From: Enterobacteriaceae bacterium 4M9
GTDB taxonomy: Bacteria > Pseudomonadota > Gammaproteobacteria > Enterobacterales > Enterobacteriaceae
Length of the DNA: 64,000 nt
Reading direction: 5' to 3'
Assembly (NCBI GenBank): GCA_010092695.1
Contig: JAADJJ010000001.1
Coordinates: 62,001 to 126,000 of the forward strand
The notes beneath the pieces are model-generated. The model was given only the letters and a program-made list of their open reading frames with translations. It searched no databases and was not told the DNA's origin. This document shows positions 1-8,023 of the stretch, in pieces (the stretch's first letter is position 1; each line of letters begins with the position of its first letter). A program made the position numbers and the translations under genes.

Positions 1-379
1 GCACCGGCACAATGGCGCGGGTTTTATCCGTAATGGCCGCCTCGATTTTGCTTTCGTCGATGTTCATGGTGTCCGGGCGTACATCAACAAAGACAATACG
101 CGCACCGCGCAGCACGAAGGCGTTGGCCGTGGAAACAAAGGTGTAGCTCGGCATGATAACTTCATCGCCGGGCTGAATATCAATCAACAGCGCCGCCATC
201 TCCAGCGAGGCCGTGCAGGATGGCGTCAGCAGCACTTTACGGCTGCCAAAACGCTGCTCCATCCACTGCTGGCAGCGGTGGGTAAAACCGCCATCACCGC
301 ACAGTTTGCCACTCTCCATCGCAGAGCGCATATAGTCGATTTCACTGCCAACCACTGGCGGAGCGTTAAAAGGAATCAT
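1..379 (-). CDS. wecE: dTDP-4-amino-4,6-dideoxygalactose transaminase, 5' part only
   Basis: Aminotransferase that makes dTDP-Fuc4N from dTDP-4-keto-6-deoxyglucose for enterobacterial common antigen (ECA), in the cytoplasm. Only the N-terminal ~126 residues are present; the rest lies beyond the left edge. The reading starts MIPFNAPPVVGSEIDYMRSA and contains the segments GDGGFTHRCQQW and PSCTASLEMAALL, typical of the DegT/DnrJ/EryC1 sugar aminotransferase family. The PLP lysine is not in the window. The start codon at 379 lies 4 bp after the wecD stop, so it is the next gene of the minus-strand wec operon. Confidence 0.93.
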   Translation of the reverse strand, partial: MIPFNAPPVVGSEIDYMRSAMESGKLCGDGGFTHRCQQWMEQRFGSRKVLLTPSCTASLEMAALLIDIQPGDEVIMPSYTFVSTANAFVLRGARIVFVDVRPDTMNIDESKIEAAITDKTRAIVPV

Positions 380-383
380 GTTC

Positions 384-1073
384 TCACCTGTATAACCAGT
401 AAGCGGAGCGCTCAATCGTCGCACCGCTTGCAATATATCGGCGCAGCGCTGCCCGGTTGCTGACCTGGGTTGCCACCCACAGCCGGGAAAGCCCGCGTGT
501 TTCACACCAGTGCCGCGCTGCCTGCATCAACAGCGCGCCCGCGCCACGCCCGGCCAGCAGACCGATGCGCCCTTCTTGTTCGTTAAGCTGGCGCAGCGTG
601 ACAAAACCTGCGCATGCCGTGCCGTCGCGCAATACCAGACACTGGTGGTCAAAGCTGCCGCGCACCGCGTTTTCCACCCACTGGGCGTAGAAGCGCTCAC
701 TTTCACCGGCGCGATACCACGGCGCACGAAAACGACTCTGGCTGAATACGCCGGCCGCAGCCCGCAGTGTGGGGATATCGGCAATGTCGGCCACATTCAG
801 TCCAGGACTGGCGTTATTGGTGCCAACGTCCAGACTTAATTCCACTTCACCTTCTACCAGCCGAAAGCCCAACGCCTGTAAGCCATCGAGCAGCACGGTG
901 TCTTGTGCCGCAATCTTTGCCTGCACGCGTTCAAAGGGCTGCAATTGCGCCATAGCCAACGGCGGCGCTGAATCAGAAAAACGGACAATCCCGCTCGTCA
1001 GCCCGAAGAATTCACTCTCCCAGGCAAGCGGTTCAACGCTTGCCTGGATAACGGTTAACGCAGAGCGACTCAA
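384..1073 (-). CDS. wecD: dTDP-fucosamine acetyltransferase
   Basis: GNAT-family N-acetyltransferase converting dTDP-Fuc4N to dTDP-Fuc4NAc, the third sugar of the ECA repeat. About 229 residues. The N-terminal part has FERVQAKIAAQDT and LGFRLVEGEVELSLDV; the C-terminal GNAT core has RIGLLAGRGAGALLMQAA (acetyl-CoA loop) and the end SGATIERSAYWLYR, matching E. coli RffC/WecD. I place the start at a TTG (1073-1071) that overlaps the wecC stop as TTGA, because GGAG lies seven bases upstream of it. A GTG two codons earlier is possible but its spacing to GGAG is too short. It follows wecC directly, without rffGH in between. Confidence 0.88.
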   Translation of the reverse strand: MSRSALTVIQASVEPLAWESEFFGLTSGIVRFSDSAPPLAMAQLQPFERVQAKIAAQDTVLLDGLQALGFRLVEGEVELSLDVGTNNASPGLNVADIADIPTLRAAAGVFSQSRFRAPWYRAGESERFYAQWVENAVRGSFDHQCLVLRDGTACAGFVTLRQLNEQEGRIGLLAGRGAGALLMQAARHWCETRGLSRLWVATQVSNRAALRRYIASGATIERSAYWLYR

Positions 1074-2332
1074 CGCCACACTCCGCGCGTATCGACAATA
1101 TACTGCTGCGCCACCTGCGCACCGTCGATGGCCTTAAACTGGCGATGATCCACCAGCAGCACCAGCACGTCCGCACGCGCCAGCGCATCCTGCGTGGTAG
1201 CAAGCTCGCAGCGACCCTGAAGTTTTTTCGGCAGTGTATGAATATTCGGCTCGACCGCCAGCAGCTCACCTCGGTGCCAGTCGGCAAGCTCGCTGACAAT
1301 AGCCATTGCCGGGCTTTCGCGCAGATCGTCAATATCTGACTTAAACGCCAGGCCGAAGCAGGCGATGGTGAGCTCATTGGCGCGCTTGCCGCTTTCGGCC
1401 AGGCCGTCGGCCACGGCGGCCTTCACCTGGTCAATCACCCAGTACGGTTTACCGTCGTTCACCTCGCGTGCGGTACGAATCAGTCGCGCCTGCTGCGGGT
1501 TCTGGGCCACGATAAACCACGGATCGACCGCGATACAGTGACCGCCAACCCCCGGCCCTGGCTGTAAAATGTTGACGCGCGGGTGGCGATTAGCCAGGCG
1601 AATCAGTTCCCAGACGTTAATCCCCTGATCGGCACAGATAAGCGACAATTCGTTGGCAAAGGCGATGTTGACGTCGCGAAAGCTGTTTTCAGTCAGCTTG
1701 CACATCTCCGCCGTGCGGGCGTTGGTGACCACGCATTCGCCCTTGAGGAAAATATTGTAAAGCGCACTGGCACGTGCGGAACACGCGGGCGTCATCCCGC
1801 CAATCACACGGTCGTTTTGAATCAGTTCCACCATCACTTTGCCCGGTAGCACGCGCTCCGGGCAGTAGGCGATGTTAACATCTGCCGCTTCACCCACCTG
1901 CTGCGGGAAACTCAGATCGCCACGCAGCTGCGCCAGCCATTCGGCGATTTGCTCAGTGGCACCTACCGGCGAAGTGGACTCCAGAATCACCAGCGCACCT
2001 TTTTTCAGCACTGGCGCAATGGCTTCGGTCGCCGCCTTAACGTAGGCCATGTCCGGCTCATGCTCGCCCTTAAACGGCGTCGGCACGGCAATCAGGTAAG
2101 CATCTGCCTCAACCGGTGTCGTACGCGCGCTCAGGTAGCCACCTTCAACGGCGGCTTTCACCGCCAGGCCGAGATCCGGCTCGACAATGTGAATTTCACC
2201 CCGGTTGATAGTCGCAACCGCGTTTTCATTGATATCCACGCCCACCACGCGCTGTTGGCGCGAAGCAAAAGCCGCTGCGGTCGGCAGGCCGATATAGCCC
2301 AGACCAATCACGGAAATAGTGTTAAAACTCAT
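1070..2332 (-). CDS. wecC: UDP-N-acetyl-D-mannosamine dehydrogenase
   Basis: Oxidises UDP-ManNAc to UDP-ManNAcA, the second sugar of the ECA repeat. 420 residues, full length for the family. The N-terminal Rossmann motif is visible as ISVIGLGYIGLPTAAAFA, followed by CPERVLPG, the catalytic-cysteine region GVGGHCIAVDPWFIV, and the C-terminal UDP-binding domain with FGLAFKSDIDDLRESPA. The start overlaps the wecB stop by 4 bp (ATGA), and its own stop overlaps the wecD start, which implies translational coupling along the operon. Confidence 0.96.
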   Translation of the reverse strand: MSFNTISVIGLGYIGLPTAAAFASRQQRVVGVDINENAVATINRGEIHIVEPDLGLAVKAAVEGGYLSARTTPVEADAYLIAVPTPFKGEHEPDMAYVKAATEAIAPVLKKGALVILESTSPVGATEQIAEWLAQLRGDLSFPQQVGEAADVNIAYCPERVLPGKVMVELIQNDRVIGGMTPACSARASALYNIFLKGECVVTNARTAEMCKLTENSFRDVNIAFANELSLICADQGINVWELIRLANRHPRVNILQPGPGVGGHCIAVDPWFIVAQNPQQARLIRTAREVNDGKPYWVIDQVKAAVADGLAESGKRANELTIACFGLAFKSDIDDLRESPAMAIVSELADWHRGELLAVEPNIHTLPKKLQGRCELATTQDALARADVLVLLVDHRQFKAIDGAQVAQQYIVDTRGVWR

Positions 2333-3459
2333 TGAGTGACTCGATTATTTTTCAATGCAGTAATAATGCGTTCACAGGCCTTACCGTCGCCGTACGGATT
2401 ATGGGCGCGGCTCATGGCCAGGTACGCGTCTTCGTCGTTCAGCAGACGCGTGACTTCCGCGACAATCTTCTGCGTATCGGTGCCCACCAGCCGTACCGTG
2501 CCTGCCTGCACGGCCTCCGGGCGTTCTGTGGTATTGCGCATCACCAGTACGGGTTTACCGAGTGATGGCGCCTCTTCCTGAATGCCGCCTGAGTCGGTCA
2601 GGATGAGATAAGCGTGATGCATCAGCCAGAAAAATGGCAGATAGTCCTGTGGCTCAATCAGAATGATGTTGTCGATATGACCCAGAATACGGTTTACCGG
2701 CTCGCTGACATTGGGATTGAGATGCACCGGATAGATAATCTGTACATCCTGGTTTTGCGCCGCAAGCTCGGCCAGCGCATGACAGATGTTTTCAAAACCG
2801 CTGCCAAAACTCTCGCGGCGGTGGCCGGTGACCAGAATGTGCTTTTTGTTAAGCTGCAAGAAAGGATAACGGGCGTTAAGGGCCGCGCGCTGGGTCTCAT
2901 CATTCAGCACGCGCTCGCGCACTGACAGCAGAGCATCAACCACCGTGTTGCCGGTGACGAAAATGCTGTCGTCACGGATGTTTTCCCGCAGCAGGTTCTG
3001 GCGCGAGGTTTCCGTCGGCGCAAAATGCAGCCTCGCCAGATGACCGGTGAGCGTGCGGTTAGCTTCTTCTGGCCACGGTGAATAAATATCGCCCGTACGC
3101 AGCCCGGCCTCAATATGGCCCACGGGAATGCGCTGATAAAACGCCGCCAGGCTCGCGGCAACGGTGGTGGTGGTGTCACCGTGCACCAGCACGATGTCAG
3201 GGCGGAACGATTCCAGCACCGGCTTTAGCCCCTCAAGGATGCGGCAGGTGATTTCACTGAGTCCCTGGCCTGGCTGCATGATATTCAAATCATAATCAGG
3301 CTGGATGGAAAAGAGCGTCAAAACCTGGTCAAGCATCTCACGATGCTGGGCCGTCACGCAGACTTTCGACTCAAAAAAGGGATCTTCAGCCAGCGCATGA
3401 ACCAGCGGCGCCATCTTGATTGCTTCAGGGCGCGTACCAAAAACGGTCAATACTTTCAC
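2329..3459 (-). CDS. wecB: UDP-N-acetylglucosamine 2-epimerase (non-hydrolysing)
   Basis: Interconverts UDP-GlcNAc and UDP-ManNAc, providing the substrate of WecC. 376 residues. Visible family signatures are FGTRPEAIKMAPL at the N terminus, VHGDTTTTVAASLAAF, GHIEAGLRTGDIYSPWPEE, VTGHRRESFG and LTDSGGIQEEAPSLGKPVL. The start (ATG at 3459) lies about 67 bp downstream of wzzE in the same minus-strand operon. Confidence 0.97.
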   Translation of the reverse strand: MKVLTVFGTRPEAIKMAPLVHALAEDPFFESKVCVTAQHREMLDQVLTLFSIQPDYDLNIMQPGQGLSEITCRILEGLKPVLESFRPDIVLVHGDTTTTVAASLAAFYQRIPVGHIEAGLRTGDIYSPWPEEANRTLTGHLARLHFAPTETSRQNLLRENIRDDSIFVTGNTVVDALLSVRERVLNDETQRAALNARYPFLQLNKKHILVTGHRRESFGSGFENICHALAELAAQNQDVQIIYPVHLNPNVSEPVNRILGHIDNIILIEPQDYLPFFWLMHHAYLILTDSGGIQEEAPSLGKPVLVMRNTTERPEAVQAGTVRLVGTDTQKIVAEVTRLLNDEDAYLAMSRAHNPYGDGKACERIITALKNNRVTQ

Positions 3460-3526
3460 GGTGTATCTCTGCCTTGATTAAACAGGATGAAGACGCCCAC
3501 AGGACGTCTTCATTGCCATCAAAAAA

Positions 3527-4576
3527 TCAGGAGTGCGAGCGGCGACGTGCCAGAGCAATACCCGCGCCAACCAGCGCGCCAACGGCTCCCCACATCACTA
3601 ACAGAAAGCCACGACGCGGGCTATCGCGCTTAACCGGCTCCTCGGGAGTGCGCAGGTATCGATAGGTCTGAAAACGCTGCTCAAGCGTGGGACCTACGTT
3701 TAACGTCGCCAGCATGGCTTTGTTTTGATCGTAATCCACATCATACGAAGGACCGACTGCCTGGAGGTTTTCCAGGCGCGCCTGTAGCATCGGGCGGCCC
3801 AGCGTAAACAGTTCGGAATCCGGCAGTTCGTCGGCGGGTACTTCCGCCTCGCTGCGGCTGATATTGTGCTTTTCAGCAATCTTCAGCGCCTGCTCCAGGC
3901 TGTTCAGGCGGCGTGCGTAAATGGACTGCGCCACGGCTTCCTGGCGTTTGACCTGCGCTGTCATTTGCGTAGTACGCGCCACCCAGGCGCCTTTGAGTTC
4001 ATCATTGAGATGCGTTGCTGCACGCTGGCTGGCAAACGCCACGTACTGGCGCAGCAGGTTGTTGGCATCCGGCGCGGTTTCTGCCACCAGCTTCACGCTG
4101 TCGTTCAGGTTGCGCGTAATGTCGCCTGCGGTGAACTGAATATTATCGATTAGATCATCAAGTAGCGCCGCATCAGCCTTGCTGTTACCGGACTGACGCT
4201 GGCGGAAGTAATCCGTCTGGTTCCAGAAATCACGGCGCGTATCCCACGAGGAGAGTTGCATGATGAACTCTTTGTAGGCCTCGCCCATGGCAGACGGTAT
4301 ATCCAGCGGCGCCTGGCTGGCGCGCGCGTCGAGATTGCTCAGAAACTGCTGCTGAGAATAGTAGCTGCCGAGCATGCTCACTGTTGGCTTGTCGGTAATG
4401 GCCGTTGCACTCCACTCCTGGCGCGCAAAAAAAGTATAAACCAGTGCCGCGACAGCAAGTAACAGCGCACAGCCCACTATCCAGAACTTACCGCGCCAGA
4501 GAGTGCGAACCAGGCCGCGGATATCAAGCTCGTTTTCCGTCACCGCCAGGCTATCACCAGGTATGTGTTGTCTCAT
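3527..4576 (-). CDS. wzzE: ECA polysaccharide chain-length regulator
   Basis: Inner-membrane co-polymerase that sets the modal chain length of ECA. About 349 residues. A cytoplasmic N terminus (ENELDIRGLVRTLW) leads into TM1 (about 31-52), then a long periplasmic, coiled-coil-rich domain, and a C-terminal TM (about 322-342) preceded by the proline-rich PEEPVKRDSPRRGF, as in Wzz proteins. An upstream ATG at 4600 overlaps the wecA stop as ATGA, but I chose the ATG at 4576 because it has a GGGGAAGAG ribosome site and gives the length and alignment of E. coli WzzE. Confidence 0.93.
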   Translation of the reverse strand: MRQHIPGDSLAVTENELDIRGLVRTLWRGKFWIVGCALLLAVAALVYTFFARQEWSATAITDKPTVSMLGSYYSQQQFLSNLDARASQAPLDIPSAMGEAYKEFIMQLSSWDTRRDFWNQTDYFRQRQSGNSKADAALLDDLIDNIQFTAGDITRNLNDSVKLVAETAPDANNLLRQYVAFASQRAATHLNDELKGAWVARTTQMTAQVKRQEAVAQSIYARRLNSLEQALKIAEKHNISRSEAEVPADELPDSELFTLGRPMLQARLENLQAVGPSYDVDYDQNKAMLATLNVGPTLEQRFQTYRYLRTPEEPVKRDSPRRGFLLVMWGAVGALVGAGIALARRRSHS

Positions 4577-4596
4577 CTCTTCCCCGTTTACGTTGC

Positions 4597-5685
4597 TCAT
4601 GCAGGACTGCTACTGCGGCGCATGCGGCGTTTAATGCGTTTGATAAAGCGGGCCACTTTCCAGGCACGCTTGATACAATACCCATAGAGCATAAATGCTA
4701 GCAAAAACAATACCAACATTGCCCACTCAGGAACGAAATGCAGATATTCTGCCGTCACACCAATGGCGGCCAGCAGCGCGGCTGCAAGCGTTATCAGCAC
4801 GAAAGCCTGCCGGGAGGTAAAGCCCGCCCGCATAATAAGATGATGAATATGCTGGCGGTCCGGTGAGAAGGGGCTCATGCCCTTGCGCAGGCGGCGATAC
4901 ATAATTGCCACCATGTCCATCAGCGGGATAGCGATTATCCACAGCGCGGTAACCGGGCTAATCGGATGGGTTTTACCCTGCGTGGTTTCCAGCAGGATCC
5001 AGATAACGGTAAAACCAATCAGCGTGCTACCGGCATCGCCCATGAACACTTTGTAACGACGGCTCAGTATGCCAAGGTTAAGGAAGATGTACGGAAGAAT
5101 GGCGGCAATCATGGCAAAACACCACATCGCGAGACTGGTCTGGCCGTCGAACCACAAAATCATGCCCATTGCGGCAAAAGAGACGCACGACAATCCCCCG
5201 AGCAGGCCGTCGATACCATCAACCATGTTGAACGCATTAATCGCCGCCCAGACCGCAAACAGCGTGAGGAAATAACCAAACGGCCCCAGCACCAGCTCCC
5301 ACGAACCAAAGATGTAACCCAGGCTACTGAGATAAAGCTTGCCGACCACCATCATGATGACGCCAATTAAGGCCTGAATCGTGGCGCGAATTTTCACGCT
5401 GATATCAAAACGGTCATCCAGCGCACCGATAAACACCAGCACGCCTGCACAGCCCAAATAGAGCGCTGCATGTGGGATGTAGTAATTCGCAAGCCAGAAG
5501 GTAAAACAGATACCCGCATACACAGAAATGCCGCCGACCAGAGGAATGAGACCCTGATGACGTTTGCGGAAGTTAGGCTTATCGACCAGACCAATTTTTT
5601 TAGCGACTTTGCGTGCAAAAAAAAGGAAGACGGTTGTGAACAGAAAAATACTGAGCAATTCAGTACCAGCGGAGATTAAATTCAC
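4597..5685 (-). CDS. wecA: undecaprenyl-phosphate GlcNAc-1-phosphate transferase
   Basis: Integral membrane enzyme that starts ECA (and often O-antigen) synthesis by transferring GlcNAc-1-P from UDP-GlcNAc to undecaprenyl phosphate. About 362 residues with around eleven hydrophobic segments. Diagnostic cytoplasmic motifs are present: the Mg-binding ALDDRFDISVKIRA, the NAFNMVDGIDGLLGG segment, FMGDAGSTLIGF and the HIHH segment in PDRQHIHHLIMRAGF. The start is set at GTG (5685), which aligns with the E. coli protein; an in-frame TTG lies six codons upstream. The C terminus is very basic (KRIKRRMRR). First gene of the wec operon, about 245 bp downstream of rho. Confidence 0.95.
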   Translation of the reverse strand: MNLISAGTELLSIFLFTTVFLFFARKVAKKIGLVDKPNFRKRHQGLIPLVGGISVYAGICFTFWLANYYIPHAALYLGCAGVLVFIGALDDRFDISVKIRATIQALIGVIMMVVGKLYLSSLGYIFGSWELVLGPFGYFLTLFAVWAAINAFNMVDGIDGLLGGLSCVSFAAMGMILWFDGQTSLAMWCFAMIAAILPYIFLNLGILSRRYKVFMGDAGSTLIGFTVIWILLETTQGKTHPISPVTALWIIAIPLMDMVAIMYRRLRKGMSPFSPDRQHIHHLIMRAGFTSRQAFVLITLAAALLAAIGVTAEYLHFVPEWAMLVLFLLAFMLYGYCIKRAWKVARFIKRIKRRMRRSSSPA

Positions 5686-5884
5686 AATGAGCGCTCTCTG
5701 CAAAATGTACGCCCCGTACTAATGCCTCGGCTGTCTCCCTGGACTGCCCAAAGAAGCACCGATGCTGCGGGACAAACGGCGTTATATTTCACTCTGACTG
5801 TATTAATTTTACCCTGCCAAAGGCATCGTCCGTGAAATCCTGTCAAATATAGCAGCGACAGCACAATCGTATAAAGCACAAAAG

Positions 5885-5910
5885 AAAAACGCCACGTCAA
5901 AACGTGGCGC
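5885..5910 (-). terminator. intrinsic terminator of rho
   Basis: Seven-base stem (CGCCACG/CGTGGCG) with a six-base loop, followed on the minus strand by a run of U residues, 20 bp after the rho stop. It separates rho from the wec operon. Confidence 0.85.
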
Positions 5911-5929
5911 TTCCCCGAGTTTGCTGCAA

Positions 5930-7189
5930 TTACGAACGTTTCATCATGTCGAAAAATTCGTCATTGGTTTTGGTCATGGCGAGCTTATTAATGAGGAACT
6001 CCATGGCATCGATTTCGCCCATCGGGTGAATAATCTTGCGCAGGATCCACATTTTCTGTAGCTCTTCAGACGTGGTGAGCAATTCTTCTTTACGCGTACC
6101 GGAGCGGTTGTAGTCGATAGCCGGGAAGACGCGTTTTTCAGCGATTTTACGAGAAAGGTGCAGTTCCATGTTACCGGTGCCCTTAAATTCTTCGTAAATC
6201 ACTTCATCCATCTTCGAACCGGTATCGATGAGCGCGGTGGCGATAATGGTCAGGCTACCGCCCTCTTCCACATTACGCGCAGCACCGAAGAAACGCTTCG
6301 GACGGTGCAGGGCGTTCGCATCCACACCACCGGTCAGTACTTTACCGGATGCCGGCACCACGGTGTTATACGCACGCGCCAGACGGGTAATGGAGTCGAG
6401 CAGGATGATGACGTCTTTTTTATGCTCAACCAGACGCTTGGCCTTTTCAATCACCATCTCGGCGACCTGAACGTGGCGGGAAGCCGGTTCGTCAAAGGTT
6501 GACGCCACCACTTCGCCTTTCACCAGACGCTGCATCTCGGTGACTTCTTCCGGGCGTTCGTCGATGAGCAGTACCATCAGCACACAGTCAGGATGGTTGT
6601 AAGCAATGCTCTGCGCAATGTTCTGCAGCAGCATGGTTTTACCTGCTTTCGGCGGCGCCACAATCAGACCACGCTGGCCGCGGCCAATCGGGGAGGCCAG
6701 GTCCAGCACGCGAGCGGTTAAGTCTTCTGTTGAGCCGTTACCGCGCTCCATACGCAGGCGGGAATTGGCGTGCAGCGGCGTCAGGTTCTCAAACAGAATC
6801 TTGCTGCGGGCGTTTTCCGGCTTGTCGTAGTTAACTTCATTAACCTTCAGCAGGGCAAAGTAGCGCTCACCTTCTTTCGGCGGGCGGATCTTGCCTGAAA
6901 TGGTGTCACCAGTGCGGAGGTTAAAGCGGCGGATTTGGCTGGGAGATACGTAGATGTCGTCGGGACCGGCGAGGTAGGAACTGTCTGCGGAACGGAGGAA
7001 TCCAAATCCATCCTGCAGAATCTCCAGCACGCCATCGCCAAAGATATCCTCGCCACTCTTAGCATGCTGCTTGAGTATGGCGAAAATGATGTCCTGTTTG
7101 CGCATACGGGCCAGGTTTTCCAGCCCCATGTTTTCGCCGAGAGTTATCAGATCTGAAACCGGCGTATTTTTTAATTCGGTAAGATTCAT
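5930..7189 (-). CDS. rho: transcription termination factor Rho
   Basis: Hexameric RNA-dependent ATPase/helicase that ends transcription of untranslated RNA. 419 residues, the exact family length. The N-terminal domain starts MNLTELKNTPVSDLITL; the OB-fold primary RNA site includes GDGVLEILQDGFGFLR; the P-loop is APPKAGKTML (about residue 178); Walker B is VIILLDSITRLARAYN; the Q-loop/R-loop region includes ALHRPKRFFGAARN. Upstream lies the leader peptide rhoL in a ~330-bp 5' region. Confidence 0.98.
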   Translation of the reverse strand: MNLTELKNTPVSDLITLGENMGLENLARMRKQDIIFAILKQHAKSGEDIFGDGVLEILQDGFGFLRSADSSYLAGPDDIYVSPSQIRRFNLRTGDTISGKIRPPKEGERYFALLKVNEVNYDKPENARSKILFENLTPLHANSRLRMERGNGSTEDLTARVLDLASPIGRGQRGLIVAPPKAGKTMLLQNIAQSIAYNHPDCVLMVLLIDERPEEVTEMQRLVKGEVVASTFDEPASRHVQVAEMVIEKAKRLVEHKKDVIILLDSITRLARAYNTVVPASGKVLTGGVDANALHRPKRFFGAARNVEEGGSLTIIATALIDTGSKMDEVIYEEFKGTGNMELHLSRKIAEKRVFPAIDYNRSGTRKEELLTTSEELQKMWILRKIIHPMGEIDAMEFLINKLAMTKTNDEFFDMMKRS

Positions 7190-7298
7190 AATGGTGGGTT
7201 CTTAAACTCGGGGTAATTCTCGAACTGTAATGTAAATGGTAAGGCAGGGTAGTCCATGCCTGTTAATGGCCATCACCCCGTGTCCGATCGCGGCCTGG

Positions 7299-7367
7299 TT
7301 ACAGACGCTCAGAACTGGAACGACAAAACGGATTGGGAGCAGGCCCGAAAGCGACTTCATTTCTCAC
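7299..7367 (-). CDS. rhoL: rho operon leader peptide
   Basis: Reading MRNEVAFGPAPNPFCRSSSERL (22 aa), GTG start at 7367 and TAA stop at 7299. It aligns with the E. coli RhoL leader (MRSEQISG...LNPSCRFSS) in position and in the core around NP-CR-SS, but is shorter, stopping where the E. coli leader continues for about a dozen residues. It lies about 110 bp upstream of rho. In E. coli this region takes part in Rho autoregulation. A different-frame ATG ORF overlaps it but lacks the similarity. Confidence 0.6.
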   Translation of the reverse strand: MRNEVAFGPAPNPFCRSSSERL

Positions 7368-7474
7368 GCCTGGAGCAGAGCTGGCAAGAGATTTCGAATA
7401 TTACAAGATTCAAACTAAGGTAAGTTAAGAATGCAGTTCAGGTAACTTAGCATGGCTGGCACCGGGCGTCCAGC

Positions 7475-7495
7475 GGTCCGCAGAAATTTCGGACC
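7475..7495. other. hairpin in the trxA-rho intergenic region
   Basis: Six-base inverted repeat (GGTCCG/CGGACC) with a nine-base loop about 25 bp after the trxA stop. There is no U-tract, so it is a structural element or weak terminator. The rest of 7368-7519 holds no gene I can recognise; the rho promoter must lie here, with an AT-rich stretch near 7395-7420. Confidence 0.45.
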
Positions 7496-7519
7496 ACCAG
7501 ACACACCGGCGGAGATACT

Positions 7520-7849
7520 TTACGCCAGGTTAGCGTCCAGGAACTCTTTAAGCTGCCCTTTGGACAGCGCGCCCACTTTCGTAGCCGCGACTTCACCGTT
7601 TTTGAACAGCAGCAGCGTCGGGATACCGCGAATGCCGTATTTCGGCGCAGTACCCGGATTCTGGTCGATATTCAGTTTGGCAACGGTCAGTTTGCCTTCA
7701 TATTCAGTGGCAATTTCGTCCAGAATTGGGGCGATCATTTTGCAAGGACCACACCACTCTGCCCAGAAATCAACCAAAATCAACCCTTCTGCCTTAAGTA
7801 CGTCCGTGTCAAAACTGTCATCAGTCAGGTGAATAATTTTATCGCTCAT
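7520..7849 (-). CDS. trxA: thioredoxin 1
   Basis: Cytoplasmic disulfide reductase, electron donor for ribonucleotide reductase and others. 109 residues starting MSDKIIHLTDDSFDTDVL; the active site WCGPCK (about 33-38) and the cis-Pro loop GIRGIPTLLLFKNG are present, with the C-terminal helix LKEFLDANLA. The start is taken at 7849 rather than four codons upstream, matching E. coli. Divergent from rhlB. Confidence 0.98.
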   Translation of the reverse strand: MSDKIIHLTDDSFDTDVLKAEGLILVDFWAEWCGPCKMIAPILDEIATEYEGKLTVAKLNIDQNPGTAPKYGIRGIPTLLLFKNGEVAATKVGALSKGQLKEFLDANLA

Positions 7850-8023
7850 ACTTAACTCCACAGGATTATGCCTGGCTTTGCTGGTGTAAATGTAAGCTGT
7901 GCCACATAATCGTGCACAGTGCAGTTCATGACGATGGGACGCAGCCTTTACATCAGTCAGGTTGACTTTATTTCAACGGATACGCTTTCGTAAAGCAATA
8001 GTAAGCTGATATTCTACCACACT

